Assembly (NCBI RefSeq): GCF_000730165.1
Contig: NZ_CP022113.1
Location: 186,001-250,000 of the forward strand
From: Nitrospirillum viridazoti CBAmc
GTDB lineage: Bacteria; Pseudomonadota; Alphaproteobacteria; Azospirillales; Azospirillaceae
Direction: 5' to 3'
DNA length: 64,000 bases
The translations under genes were made by a program, and so were the position numbers. Positions 1-8,442 of the stretch are shown piece after piece. Within the stretch, counting starts at the first letter, position 1. Each line of letters starts with the position of its first letter. The notes beneath the pieces are model-generated. The model saw nothing but the letters and a program-made list of their open reading frames with translations. It ran no database searches and had not been told where the DNA came from.

Positions 1-1
1 C

Positions 2-61
2 TCCCCCTTCTTCGACAATCGCGGCCGCTTTTGGGTATTGGGCGTGCGTGCACGGATGTGA
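2..61 (+). CDS. C-terminal end of a probable TonB-dependent receptor (partial)
   Basis: Only the last 19 codons and the TGA lie in the window; the gene continues to the left. The tail reads SPFFDNRGRFWVLGVRARM. Outer-membrane TonB-dependent receptors often end in this style, with an aromatic, beta-strand-like LGVR tail, and they are common neighbours of catabolic genes. A rho-independent terminator follows 25 bases after the stop, which supports this being a real gene end. With so few residues the family call is an inference. Confidence 0.4.
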   Translation, partial: SPFFDNRGRFWVLGVRARM

Positions 62-85
62 TCCTCCCTTGAATTCCCGTGCGCA

Positions 86-122
86 GGGCGTCGGGGCGTT
101 ACCGCCCCGGCGCCCTTTTTTT
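86..122 (+). terminator. Rho-independent terminator after the receptor tail
   Basis: A 13-bp GC stem with one mismatch (left arm GGGCGTCGGGGCG, right arm 103-115) and a 4-base loop is followed by seven Ts. It is oriented to stop plus-strand transcription from the gene that enters the window at its left edge. Confidence 0.85.
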
Positions 123-187
123 AACGCGCAATGAAAACGGCGGCATGGGATCTCTCCTATGCCGCCGGGCGGGTGTGTCTGACGTGC

Positions 188-1792
188 TTAATCCTGCTGG
201 CGGATCAGGTCGGCGGCCTTTTCCGCCACCATGATCACGGGGGCGTTGGTGTTGCCGCCCGGGACCGTCGGCATGATGGAGGCGTCGACGACGCGCAGGT
301 TCTCCGCCCCGATGACGCGCAGGCTGGGATCCACCACCGCGCCGTCGCCCCGGCCCATGCGGCAGGTGCCGACGGGATGCTGGGTGATGCGCAGGTTGGC
401 GCGGATGTAGGCGTCCAGCTCGGCGTCGCTCTGCCGCTCGGCACCCGGCCTGGCCTCCCGCAGGACGCGGGTGGCCAGGGGGCCGGCGCCGAACAGCGTG
501 CGCACGGCGCGGATGCCCCGTCGTAGTTCGGCGAAGTCGCGCTCATGCGACAGCAGGTTCAGCTCTATGCGCGGCGTGTCCGCCATGTCCGCGGAACGCA
601 AGGTCAGCCGTCCCCGGCTTTCCGGGTGCAGTTGGATCACCATGATCGAGAACATGTCCTGCAGCCGCTTGCCAAGGCCGGGCGTCCAGATCTTGGCGTC
701 CAGCCGCACCGGCATGACCATCAGCTGGATGTCCGGCCGCTCAAGCTCCGGCAGCGTCCGCAGCAGGGCGGCGCAGCTGGTTATCTGGGAGGCGAACGGT
801 CCCGTGCCCAGCAACGCCCAGCGCAGGACGGACAGGGCCGCCCGGTCCAGCCGCAATTGCTTCAGGAAGGTGTCGCCGCTGGTGGCGAAGTCCATGTAGA
901 CGATGGGGTGTTCGGACAGGTTGGCGCCCACGCCTGGGCTGTCCACCACCACCCCGATCCCGTGTTCGCGCAGCTGCGCGCCGGGGCCGACGCCGGACAG
1001 CATCAGCAGGTGGGGGGAATTGTAGGCGCCACCCGCCAGGATGACGTCGCGTCGTGCCCGCGCCTGATGAGTCGCCCCCTCGCCACGGTATTCCACGCCC
1101 ACGGCGCGGCGGCCCTGGAACAGGACGCGGGTGACCTGGGCGCCTGATATCAGCCGCAGGTTCGGACGTTTCAGCGCCGGGCGCAGATAGGCCCGCGCGG
1201 CGCTGGATCGGCGGCCGCGACGGTCGACCGTCACCTCGCTCAGAGAGAAGCCCTCCTGCCGCTCACCGCTCAGGTCGTCGCTGTGCGGGAATCCGGCGGC
1301 GGCGGCCGAGGCCAGGATCTGCTCCGTCAGCAGCGCGCGGTGGCGCACGGGTGTCACCTGGATGGGGCCGTCGCCCCCGTGCCAGGGGCCTGCGCCACGC
1401 CAGCTGGTCTCCATCTTGCGGAAATAGGGCAGCACGTCGTCATAGCCCCACCCCGGGCAGCCCAGGTCGCGCCATTCGTCATAATCGCGCGCGTGGCCGC
1501 GCATGTAGATCATGCCGTTGGTGGTGGAACAGCCGCCCAGCACGCGCCCGCGCGGGAGCGGCAGGTGGCGCCCATCCAGGTTGGGCTCCGGCTCCGACAT
1601 ATAGCCCCAGTCCTTGGCCGGGTCGGCCATGGCCGCCATGAAGCCCAGCGGCATGGCGTGAAACGGGCTGGAATCCGGGCCGCCGGCCTCGATCAGCAGG
1701 ACGCTGCGGCGCCCATCCTCACTAAGGCGGTTGGCCAGCACGCATCCCGCTGATCCGGCGCCGACGATGATATGGTCGAAGTCCTGAGTCAC
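188..1792 (-). CDS. GMC-family FAD-dependent alcohol/choline-type dehydrogenase
   Basis: A 534-residue glucose-methanol-choline oxidoreductase, the usual length for the family. The N-terminus carries the dinucleotide-binding motif VGAGSAG, followed by the LGGCSTTNG region (GMC signature). The C-terminus has the catalytic His (TQHPVGTCRMG) and Asn (GGNTNAPVIM) pair. Such enzymes oxidise primary alcohols to aldehydes with FAD. The GTG at 1792 is chosen because the FAD motif begins seven residues later and GAGGGAG and AAGGAGG lie just upstream; the frame stays open further upstream but there it runs into the divergent aldehyde dehydrogenase. That divergent partner suggests an alcohol-to-aldehyde-to-acid sequence. 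The substrate is unknown. Confidence 0.9.
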   Translation of the reverse strand: MTQDFDHIIVGAGSAGCVLANRLSEDGRRSVLLIEAGGPDSSPFHAMPLGFMAAMADPAKDWGYMSEPEPNLDGRHLPLPRGRVLGGCSTTNGMIYMRGHARDYDEWRDLGCPGWGYDDVLPYFRKMETSWRGAGPWHGGDGPIQVTPVRHRALLTEQILASAAAAGFPHSDDLSGERQEGFSLSEVTVDRRGRRSSAARAYLRPALKRPNLRLISGAQVTRVLFQGRRAVGVEYRGEGATHQARARRDVILAGGAYNSPHLLMLSGVGPGAQLREHGIGVVVDSPGVGANLSEHPIVYMDFATSGDTFLKQLRLDRAALSVLRWALLGTGPFASQITSCAALLRTLPELERPDIQLMVMPVRLDAKIWTPGLGKRLQDMFSIMVIQLHPESRGRLTLRSADMADTPRIELNLLSHERDFAELRRGIRAVRTLFGAGPLATRVLREARPGAERQSDAELDAYIRANLRITQHPVGTCRMGRGDGAVVDPSLRVIGAENLRVVDASIMPTVPGGNTNAPVIMVAEKAADLIRQQD

Positions 1793-1832
1793 CGCTCCCT
1801 CACGCCTCCTTGGCCCCGTTTCTTGGAACGAG

Positions 1833-1863
1833 TTGTTGCATAATAACGGAATATGTTCAACAA
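1833..1863. promoter_or_regulatory. Inverted repeat in the GMC/ALDH divergent promoter region
   Basis: The 171-bp divergent spacer is the only AT-rich stretch here and contains TTGTTG-N19-CAACAA, an interrupted inverted repeat with 6-bp arms. A regulator dimer could bind it and control both genes. The nearby IclR regulator is the obvious candidate, but that pairing is an inference. Confidence 0.35.
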
Positions 1864-1963
1864 TAGCAAACGACAGCGATGCCCATGGCGCCTGAACGGG
1901 CCCTTCCTGAACGGCCTGCGCCGTGAGGTAAGCTGTCCCCTCATCATACCCAGACGGTGGAAA

Positions 1964-3457
1964 ATGCCGGATATCGTGGCGGATCAGAATGCCCTGGAGA
2001 ATGCACGGCGTTTCGCGGGCAAGGAACATGGGCTGTTCATCGATGGCGTCTGGCGGGAGCCACGGTCGGGGTCCGCCTTTGAGATGCGCAATCCCGGCGA
2101 CGGCACGCTGCTGGGCCAAGCCGCCAAGGGCGAGGCGGCGGACGTCGACCTGGCGGTGCGCGCGGCACGGACGGCGCTGGAGGGTGTTTGGGCGGACACC
2201 AAGCCGGCGGAACGTGCCCGCCTGCTGTGGCGCCTGGCCGACGCGATCGAGGCTCACGCCGACGATTTCGCACTGCTGGAAACGCTGAACAACGGCAAGC
2301 CGCTACGCGACGCGCGCCTGTTCGATGTGCCGCACGCCATAGAGACGCTGCGCTACAATTCCGGTTGGGCGACCAAGCTGGGCGGCGACACCATCAATCT
2401 CTCCGGTCCCGGGACCTGGCACGCTTTCACGGTGCGGGAACCGATCGGCGTCGTGGCGGCCATCGTGCCGTGGAACGCGCCCTTCGCCATGTCGGTGGCC
2501 AAGATGGCGCCGGCACTGGCCGCCGGCTGTACCCTCATCCTGAAGCCGGCGGAGCAGACGCCCCTGACGGCGCTGCGGCTGGCCCACCTGGTGGAGGAGG
2601 TCGGCTTCCCCAAGGGCGTGTTCAACCTCGTGACCGGCTTTGGTGAAACGGCGGGGGCCGCCCTTGTGGAACATCCCGGCGTCGACAAGGTGACGTTCAC
2701 CGGCTCCACCGAGGTCGGCCGCCACATCGTCCGCGCGGCGGCGGGCAACTTCAAGCGCGTGACGTTGGAACTGGGCGGCAAGACCCCGGTCATCGTCATG
2801 CCCGACGCCGACATCACGCGCGCAATCGAGGGCGCCGCCCGCTCCATCTTCACCAACGCCGGCCAGGTTTGCAACGCGGGTTCCCGCCTGTTCGCGCATG
2901 AGAGCGTGTTCGACGCCCTGGTGGAGGGCGTGGCCGAGCATGCCGGAAAGCTGCGCGTCGGCCCGGGCCTGGATCCCGCAACCCAGATGGGGCCGGTGGT
3001 GTCCCAGGAACAGAAGGACCGCGTCCTGGGCTATATCGAAGCGGGGGTGAGGGAGGGCGCCCGCATCAGCGGGCAGGGAACCGCGGCTTCGGGCCCCGGA
3101 TACTTCGTGCCGCCGACGGTGCTGACGGGGACCCTGCCGACCATGTCCGTGGTGCGGGAGGAAATCTTCGGGCCGGTCCTATGCGCCATGTCGTTCAGCG
3201 ACGGCGACCTGGACGCCATCGCGGCCCGCGCCAACGATACCGACTATGGCCTGGGCGCCATCGTCTGGACACAGAACCTCAGCGCCGCGCACCGGCTGTC
3301 GCGCAAGCTGAAGGCCGGCACGGTGCGGGTCAATGGCGGCGGGCTGGATCCGGCACTGCCATTCGGTGGGTTCAAGCAATCCGGCTGGGGCCGAGAGAAC
3401 GGCCGCGACGGCATCGAAGCCTACACGGAGCTGAAATCCATCGCCATCGCGCTTTGA
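1964..3457 (+). CDS. NAD(P)-dependent aldehyde dehydrogenase
   Basis: A 497-residue aldehyde dehydrogenase superfamily protein of normal length. It shows the cofactor-binding FTGSTEVGRH segment, the catalytic Glu in VTLELGGKTP and the nucleophilic Cys in NAGQVCNAGSR. The C-terminal PFGGFKQSGWGRE segment is also typical. The start is the ATG in MPDIVADQNAL, preceded by GGTGGA; an upstream in-frame ATG would add 37 residues that do not look like this family. It is divergently transcribed from the GMC dehydrogenase, so it probably oxidises the aldehyde that enzyme makes to a carboxylic acid in the cytoplasm. The natural substrate cannot be read from the sequence. Confidence 0.93.
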   Translation: MPDIVADQNALENARRFAGKEHGLFIDGVWREPRSGSAFEMRNPGDGTLLGQAAKGEAADVDLAVRAARTALEGVWADTKPAERARLLWRLADAIEAHADDFALLETLNNGKPLRDARLFDVPHAIETLRYNSGWATKLGGDTINLSGPGTWHAFTVREPIGVVAAIVPWNAPFAMSVAKMAPALAAGCTLILKPAEQTPLTALRLAHLVEEVGFPKGVFNLVTGFGETAGAALVEHPGVDKVTFTGSTEVGRHIVRAAAGNFKRVTLELGGKTPVIVMPDADITRAIEGAARSIFTNAGQVCNAGSRLFAHESVFDALVEGVAEHAGKLRVGPGLDPATQMGPVVSQEQKDRVLGYIEAGVREGARISGQGTAASGPGYFVPPTVLTGTLPTMSVVREEIFGPVLCAMSFSDGDLDAIAARANDTDYGLGAIVWTQNLSAAHRLSRKLKAGTVRVNGGGLDPALPFGGFKQSGWGRENGRDGIEAYTELKSIAIAL

Positions 3458-3566
3458 TATAATGGCTCCCTCAGGCGCCGGGCGGCTGCATCCGCAGCCT
3501 TGGCTTCCTTGGTTTCCAGTCCACTGCGTTCCCCGGAAACCTCCGGCGGATGCAGTCGCATCCTAC

Positions 3567-3594
3567 GGCGGCATGAGGGCGCCCTCATGCCGCC
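3567..3594. terminator. 28-bp perfect palindrome between convergent genes
   Basis: The half-site GGCGGCATGAGGGC is followed immediately by its exact reverse complement. It sits between the convergent ends of the aldehyde dehydrogenase and the IclR regulator, where a bidirectional hairpin terminator is expected. There is no T-run on either side, so it may instead be a repetitive extragenic palindrome. A second GC-rich dyad (GGATGCAGTCGCATCC region) precedes it. Confidence 0.55.
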
Positions 3595-3615
3595 AGCATA
3601 AGAACCAGCCTCATT

Positions 3616-4416
3616 TCAGGAACGGGCAGGGATACGGCCGCCGATCTTCGTGGAGATGCGGGCGGCCGCGTCCAGCACGTGGTCGATGCAAGGCTGCAGC
3701 CGTTCCCCCGCCAGGTACTTGTCCGGCCCCAGCAGGGTAAGGGCGGCGGCCATGGCGTCGCTGTAGTCGAAGATGGGGGCGGAGATGGCGGCGAAGTTGG
3801 CGTTGATAAGCCCGCTTGTCGTCGCATAGCCCTTCTGGCGCACCGTGGCCAGGTCGTCGCGGGTGGGGGGCTTCACCGCATCGGCGGCCTCGATCGCGTG
3901 CTGGCGGCTGGCCCGCGCCGGCTGCCGGGTCTGCGGTTCCGGCAGGAAGGCCAGGAACACCAGCCCAGTGGCCGAGGTCGTCATCGGCAGCACGTGGCCC
4001 AGGCGTACGGTGAAGGCGCCCTGGCGGCTGCCGTCCACCTTCGACACGATGGCCGGCCCGAATTCGGTGAGAACGGACAGGTAGGTGGCGCAGCCGGTGT
4101 GCGCCGTCAACTCCGCCATCTCCGCGTTCGCCGCCTCCACCACCGACAATTGGCGGATGGCGGACAGGCCCAGCTCGGTCGCGTAGGGCCCCAGCGCGTA
4201 GCGGGCGGTCTGGGGGTTCTGCGCCACCAGCCCCTCACGCATGAAGCTGGTCAGGTACAGGTGGGCCTTGCTGGGCGGCATGTCCGCCGCCTGGGCGATG
4301 TCACGCAACGCCATGGGCTCATGCGCCGTCTGCAGCACGCGGATGACACGGAATCCAACCTCGATCGATTGAACGCGGCGCTTCTGGCTGAGGGTGTCTT
4401 CGGGCGTTTTCAGCAT
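3616..4416 (-). CDS. IclR-family transcriptional regulator
   Basis: A 266-residue protein with the IclR layout. An N-terminal winged helix-turn-helix spans roughly residues 14-75 (VQSIEVGFRVIRVLQ...ALRDIAQAADMPPSKAHLYL). An IclR effector-binding domain follows, including the GHVLPMTTSATG segment typical of its ligand pocket. IclR proteins in catabolic loci respond to aromatic acids or pathway intermediates. It is divergent from the FAD hydroxylase gene with a 149-bp spacer, and its 3' end faces the aldehyde dehydrogenase. It is therefore the likely local regulator of both flanking transcripts; the effector is unknown. Confidence 0.92.
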   Translation of the reverse strand: MLKTPEDTLSQKRRVQSIEVGFRVIRVLQTAHEPMALRDIAQAADMPPSKAHLYLTSFMREGLVAQNPQTARYALGPYATELGLSAIRQLSVVEAANAEMAELTAHTGCATYLSVLTEFGPAIVSKVDGSRQGAFTVRLGHVLPMTTSATGLVFLAFLPEPQTRQPARASRQHAIEAADAVKPPTRDDLATVRQKGYATTSGLINANFAAISAPIFDYSDAMAAALTLLGPDKYLAGERLQPCIDHVLDAAARISTKIGGRIPARS

Positions 4417-4565
4417 CTATGTCTCATTGGCTTTACACCCATGCCTATCAGAGTACGGGGGTCCCGTCGACCGCGCAATACGAGGGTGGCCTGGGTGCCG
4501 GGCTTGTGATATTGACGAACCATGTTAGATATTATCAAACTCTGGCGGTTGCGGCGAGGAACGAC

Positions 4566-5753
4566 ATGCGAATTGCGATTGTAGGTGCCGGGATCGGCGG
4601 TCTGACGGCTGGACTGGCACTGCTGAGGCGCGGGTTCGACGTCACGATCTATGAGCAGGCCGAGGAACTGCGGGAGGTGGGGGCGGGCCTGCAGATCAGC
4701 GCCAACGGCACGCGTGTGTTCGAGGCGCTGGGCATCCTGGATCGGGTGATGGCGTTATCGTTCTGCCCGGTGGGCAAGGAGATCCGGCTTTGGAACACCG
4801 GCCAGACCTGGAAGCTGTTCGACCTGGGGCCGGAATCGGTGGCGCGGTATGGCGCGCCTTATGTCACCATCCACCGCAACGATCTGCATTCCACCCTGGC
4901 CGCAGCGGTGCGCGCCCTGAACCCCGATGCCATCCAGCTGGGATCGCGTTGCGTGGGGGTGGAGCAGGGGCAGGGTGGCGTGGTGCTGGACTTCGCCGGC
5001 AAGCCGCCGCAGCGGTATGAGCTGGTGATAGGCGCTGACGGCGTGCATTCCATCATCCGGCAGCGGCTGTTCGGTGAACTGCCCGCGACCTTCACCGGCA
5101 TCGTCGCCTGGCGGGGCGTCATCCCCATGGAACGCCTGCCCGGCCATCTGGTACGGGACGTGGGCACCAACTGGATCGGCCCGGGCGGCCACATTGTCCA
5201 CTACCCCATCCGGCGGGGCGAGTTGATGAACTTTTCCAGCGTGGTGGAGAACCAGGACTGGAAGACGGAGTCCTGGTCCAGCCCGTCGACGGTGGAGGCC
5301 TACCTGGCCGACTATCCCGGCTGGCATGAAGACGTCCACACCTACATCCGGGCGATCCCCCAGCCATTCCGCTGGGCGCTGCTGTCCCGCAAGCCGCTGG
5401 ATAACTGGACGGTCGGACGGGTCACCCTGCTGGGCGACGCCGCCCATCCCATGCTGCCCTTCCTGGCGTCGGGCGCGGCCATGGCGATCGAGGACGCCTA
5501 CATGCTGGCCCGGGCGCTGGAGGCTTATCGTGACGACCATGCCAGGGCGCTGAAGGTCTATCAGGACGCGCGCATCCCCCGCACGACGCGTGTGGTCCAA
5601 GGTGCCGCCGGCAACGCCGAGCGCTTCCACAATCCCGCCCTTGCCAGCCCGGCCGGCGCGCAGGCCTACGTGGACCGGGAGTGGGAGCCGGAGCGGGTGG
5701 CGGAGCGCTATGAGTGGTTGTTCCGCTACGACGTCACCACCGCCCCGCTGTGA
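4566..5753 (+). CDS. FAD-dependent aromatic hydroxylase (salicylate / 3-hydroxybenzoate hydroxylase type)
   Basis: A 395-residue group A flavoprotein monooxygenase. It has the N-terminal FAD motif IVGAGIGGLTAG, the central DG motif (VIGADGVHSIIR) and the GD motif (LLGDAAHPMLPF). This architecture matches salicylate 1-hydroxylase, 3-hydroxybenzoate 6-hydroxylase and 6-hydroxynicotinate 3-monooxygenase, which use NAD(P)H and O2 to hydroxylate an aromatic acid. The ATG is chosen because the FAD motif begins at residue 4 and GAGGA precedes it; the frame is open further upstream but codes for nothing recognisable. The next gene begins 33 bases later, so they are probably cotranscribed. The exact substrate cannot be assigned. 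Confidence 0.9.
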   Translation: MRIAIVGAGIGGLTAGLALLRRGFDVTIYEQAEELREVGAGLQISANGTRVFEALGILDRVMALSFCPVGKEIRLWNTGQTWKLFDLGPESVARYGAPYVTIHRNDLHSTLAAAVRALNPDAIQLGSRCVGVEQGQGGVVLDFAGKPPQRYELVIGADGVHSIIRQRLFGELPATFTGIVAWRGVIPMERLPGHLVRDVGTNWIGPGGHIVHYPIRRGELMNFSSVVENQDWKTESWSSPSTVEAYLADYPGWHEDVHTYIRAIPQPFRWALLSRKPLDNWTVGRVTLLGDAAHPMLPFLASGAAMAIEDAYMLARALEAYRDDHARALKVYQDARIPRTTRVVQGAAGNAERFHNPALASPAGAQAYVDREWEPERVAERYEWLFRYDVTTAPL

Positions 5754-5786
5754 CGCGCAAGGAATGAAAAACAGGGAGGAGATGAC

Positions 5787-6968
5787 ATGGTAGAGGGTAG
5801 GGCCTGGGTCCGGCACCCCTTGGTGGTGACGTTCCCGAACTCCCCCGGGTTCAGCGAAACCTACGGGTTCGCGGGCAATTCGGGGAAGGTCAATCTGGAA
5901 GGGCAACTGCTGCGCCGGCCGGACCGCCGCGCCGACACGGTCTATGTGTTCATGCACCCCACCTCCACCCTACAGCTGCTGCCCATGCCATTGGCGCTGG
6001 CCGACGCGGGGCTGGACGTGCTGTGCGCGGCCAGCCGCTACGCCCGCAACGACAGCGCCCTGATCATGGAGAAGGTGGCGATCGACCTGGGGCAGTGGAT
6101 CGCGCATGCGCGGGGAACGTTGGGCTACGACCGCGTGGTGCTGGTCGGCTGGTCGGGCGGCGGTTCCCTGTCGCTGTTCTACCAGGCGCAGGCGGAACGG
6201 CCGTCCATCACGCACACCCCGGCGGGGGACGAGGTCGACCTGACGATTGCCGGCCTGACGATGGCGGACGGCGTGATCTTCATCGCCGCCCACCTGTCAC
6301 GTGCCGAGACGCTGACTGAATGGCTGGACCCGTCCGTCATCGACGAGGCGGATCCCGACCGGCGCGACCGGGCCTTCGATATCTATGCCGAGGCGTGCCC
6401 CAACCAGGCGCCTTATGATGCCAGCTTCGTGGAACAGTTTCGCGCGCGCCAGGTGGACCGCAACCGCCGTATCACCTACTGGTGCCAGGAACAACTGGAG
6501 CGGCTGCGCAAACAGGGCGGGGCGGAGCAGGAGCGCGCCTTCGTCGTGCACCGCACGATGTGCGACGTCCGTTGGCTGGACCCGGCGGTCGACCCCAATG
6601 AACGCAAGCCCGGCTGGTGCTATATGGGCGACCCTCGGGCGGTGAACGTGGGGCCCGTCGGTTTGGCCCGCTTCACCACCCTGCGCTCATGGCTCAGCCA
6701 GTGGAGCTATGATTTATCAAACGCGAAGGGGCCGATGAACGCCGCCAGGATCCACCGGACGCCAGTGCTGCAGATCGAGAACACGGCGGATGAGGCGGTG
6801 CCCGCGACCCACAACCCTGCGATCAACGCCGCCCTGGCGACGCCGGATAAGGAATACCACCGCATCATCGGCGCCACCCATTACTACATCGGCCAGCCGG
6901 ACCATCTGGCCACCTGTATCGGCCTGATCACGGACTGGAGCCGCCGGAAGGGCTTCCTGGACGCGTGA
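5787..6968 (+). CDS. Alpha/beta-hydrolase fold protein of the aromatic cluster
   Basis: A 393-residue protein with an alpha/beta-hydrolase core. The nucleophile elbow is VGWSGGGSLSL, with Ser at about residue 123. A probable acid lies in ENTADEAVP and a His in GATHYYIG. An early VFMHPTS segment resembles an oxyanion-hole strand. The long insert after the elbow (about residues 140-280) makes it larger than a minimal hydrolase. A strong ribosome-binding site (AGGAGATGAC) precedes the start. It follows the FAD hydroxylase in the same operon, so it probably hydrolyses a ring-cleavage product, amide or thioester in that route. That role is an inference. Confidence 0.75.
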   Translation: MVEGRAWVRHPLVVTFPNSPGFSETYGFAGNSGKVNLEGQLLRRPDRRADTVYVFMHPTSTLQLLPMPLALADAGLDVLCAASRYARNDSALIMEKVAIDLGQWIAHARGTLGYDRVVLVGWSGGGSLSLFYQAQAERPSITHTPAGDEVDLTIAGLTMADGVIFIAAHLSRAETLTEWLDPSVIDEADPDRRDRAFDIYAEACPNQAPYDASFVEQFRARQVDRNRRITYWCQEQLERLRKQGGAEQERAFVVHRTMCDVRWLDPAVDPNERKPGWCYMGDPRAVNVGPVGLARFTTLRSWLSQWSYDLSNAKGPMNAARIHRTPVLQIENTADEAVPATHNPAINAALATPDKEYHRIIGATHYYIGQPDHLATCIGLITDWSRRKGFLDA

Positions 6969-7005
6969 GCCTGTGAGGGGGCGGCCGTCGCCGCCCCCGT
7001 TCACG

Positions 7006-7536
7006 TCAGCCGGCAGCCTTGGCCTGCCGGCGGGCGGCCTTTTCCCGGCTCCACTTGTCCAGTTCCGCGTGGGCGGAACTGGCGGCGTCGGCCAGGTAGG
7101 TCGGCGATTCCGTACGGGCGGTGACCTCCAGGCGCAGGCCGTTGGGATCGAAGAAGTAGATCGACTTCACGAAATGATGATCGACCAGGCCCAGCACCTC
7201 GACGCCATGATCGATCAGCCGCTGGCGCATCGCCAGCACCGCGTCCACCGACCCGGTTTCCATGGCGAAATGCTGGACCCAGGCGGGGGTGTTGGGCGAC
7301 GGCGCCGGCATCTCATCATCGCCCAGATCGAAGAAGGCGATGTAGGATCCGTCGGTCATGGCGAAGAACATGTGGGCGTAGGGCTTCTCCTCGCCCGTGC
7401 TGGGAACGTGGTCGGCCAGCATGCAATTGACGAGCGGAAGACCCAGTATGTCTTCGTAGAAGTGCCGGGTCTCCTCCCCATCACGGCAGGGATAGGCGAA
7501 ATGATACAGGCCCCTAATGGCGGGTGGTGTCGGCAT
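7006..7536 (-). CDS. VOC-superfamily (glyoxalase / extradiol dioxygenase-like) metalloprotein
   Basis: A 176-residue protein with the paired beta-alpha-beta modules of the vicinal oxygen chelate fold. Candidate metal ligands are the His in LYHFAYP, the His in WVQHFAM and the Glu in GLRLEV, and the RHFYEDILGLPLV and FDPNGLRLEV segments are characteristic. VOC enzymes include glyoxalase I, extradiol dioxygenases and epimerases; the aromatic context makes a role in ring cleavage or isomerisation attractive but unproven. The start MPTPPAIRG is chosen because the fold begins right there; 20 further residues could be read upstream. The gene is convergent with the hydrolase operon. Confidence 0.8.
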   Translation of the reverse strand: MPTPPAIRGLYHFAYPCRDGEETRHFYEDILGLPLVNCMLADHVPSTGEEKPYAHMFFAMTDGSYIAFFDLGDDEMPAPSPNTPAWVQHFAMETGSVDAVLAMRQRLIDHGVEVLGLVDHHFVKSIYFFDPNGLRLEVTARTESPTYLADAASSAHAELDKWSREKAARRQAKAAG

Positions 7537-7643
7537 GGCGCAGGCTCCGGGGAATGGTCTGGCCGAGTCCCAGGACGCGGCCGCACCGCCCATCATACCG
7601 CCGGGCGCCCAAGCCCTCGTCCCCCCGGCGGGAGGACAGGATC

Positions 7644-8423
7644 ATGAAGGCGCCGGACGACATCACGACATTGGCGGGTGTGGTGGGGGCGGTGGGAACA
7701 CCAGACTTCTCCACCCAATTCCTGGCGGCGCTGGGCATGCTCTGCGGCGCGCGCTTGTCCTCCGCCTTTTCCTTTGGTGGGCGGGAGCCGCCTCGCGCCC
7801 TGTTCGCGGCGGGGGATTGCCGGGGCGGCCCCGACTTCGCCCGCGCCGCTTCACTGGCCTACGCCCGCCATCATTGGCGCCAAGACCGCACTGCGCGCCT
7901 GGTCGTGACTGCGCCGCGGGACAGCGTCGTTGTGATCCGGACCAGGGCCGCTGACATCGCCGACCCCGTTTACCGCAGCGCTTGCTATGAGCGCGGCGGC
8001 ATCGCCGAGCGGCTGAGCATCCTGTCCGCCGGCCCATGCCCCCTTATGGCCAACGGCTATCGAACGGTGTCCGACGGCGCGTCGCGGCCAGGGGATGTCG
8101 CGTGCGTGGAGCGGTACGCGCCGGTGCTGATGGCGGCGCTGACCCGCCATGTCGACCTGTCGGCCCGCCCCCCCGGCGATGGCACGCCGTCGGACACGGC
8201 GGCCATCCTGATGGCCGCCGATGTCCGCCTCAGCGCACGCGAAGCGGAGGTGGCGGCCGGCCTGATCCTGGGCCGGACGCAGGAAGAGATCAGCGTCCAG
8301 TCCGGATTGTCGCTGGGTAGCGTCATTACCTACCGCCGCCGCGCCTATTGCAAGCTGGGGGTGATGGATAAGCGGGAATTGGTCGCCGCGTATCGGGAGC
8401 TTTCAGCACTGCGGCTTATATAG
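7644..8423 (+). CDS. LuxR-type (GerE) helix-turn-helix regulator
   Basis: A 259-residue protein. The last ~60 residues form a LuxR/GerE DNA-binding domain (LSAREAEVAAGLILGRTQEEISVQSGLSLGSVITYRRRAYCKLGV). The first ~190 residues match no sensor domain I recognise. There is no receiver-domain pattern and no clear acyl-homoserine-lactone pocket. Shine-Dalgarno GGAGG precedes the ATG. It lies between the VOC gene and the LysR gene. It could control either flanking unit, perhaps sensing a pathway intermediate with its uncharacterised N-terminal domain. Confidence 0.8.
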   Translation: MKAPDDITTLAGVVGAVGTPDFSTQFLAALGMLCGARLSSAFSFGGREPPRALFAAGDCRGGPDFARAASLAYARHHWRQDRTARLVVTAPRDSVVVIRTRAADIADPVYRSACYERGGIAERLSILSAGPCPLMANGYRTVSDGASRPGDVACVERYAPVLMAALTRHVDLSARPPGDGTPSDTAAILMAADVRLSAREAEVAAGLILGRTQEEISVQSGLSLGSVITYRRRAYCKLGVMDKRELVAAYRELSALRLI

Positions 8424-8442
8424 GATCAACCACGCCTAAATC

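Noticed and set aside
1793-2257. N-terminal extension of the GMC dehydrogenase into the divergent gene.
   Set aside because: It would overlap the aldehyde dehydrogenase start, encodes no family sequence, and a good GTG with ribosome-binding site sits right before the FAD motif.
4501-4540. A promoter or palindrome in the IclR / FAD hydroxylase spacer (TTGACG and TATTAT).
   Set aside because: The spacing between the boxes is only 12 bases and the dyad is imperfect, so no precise site can be supported.
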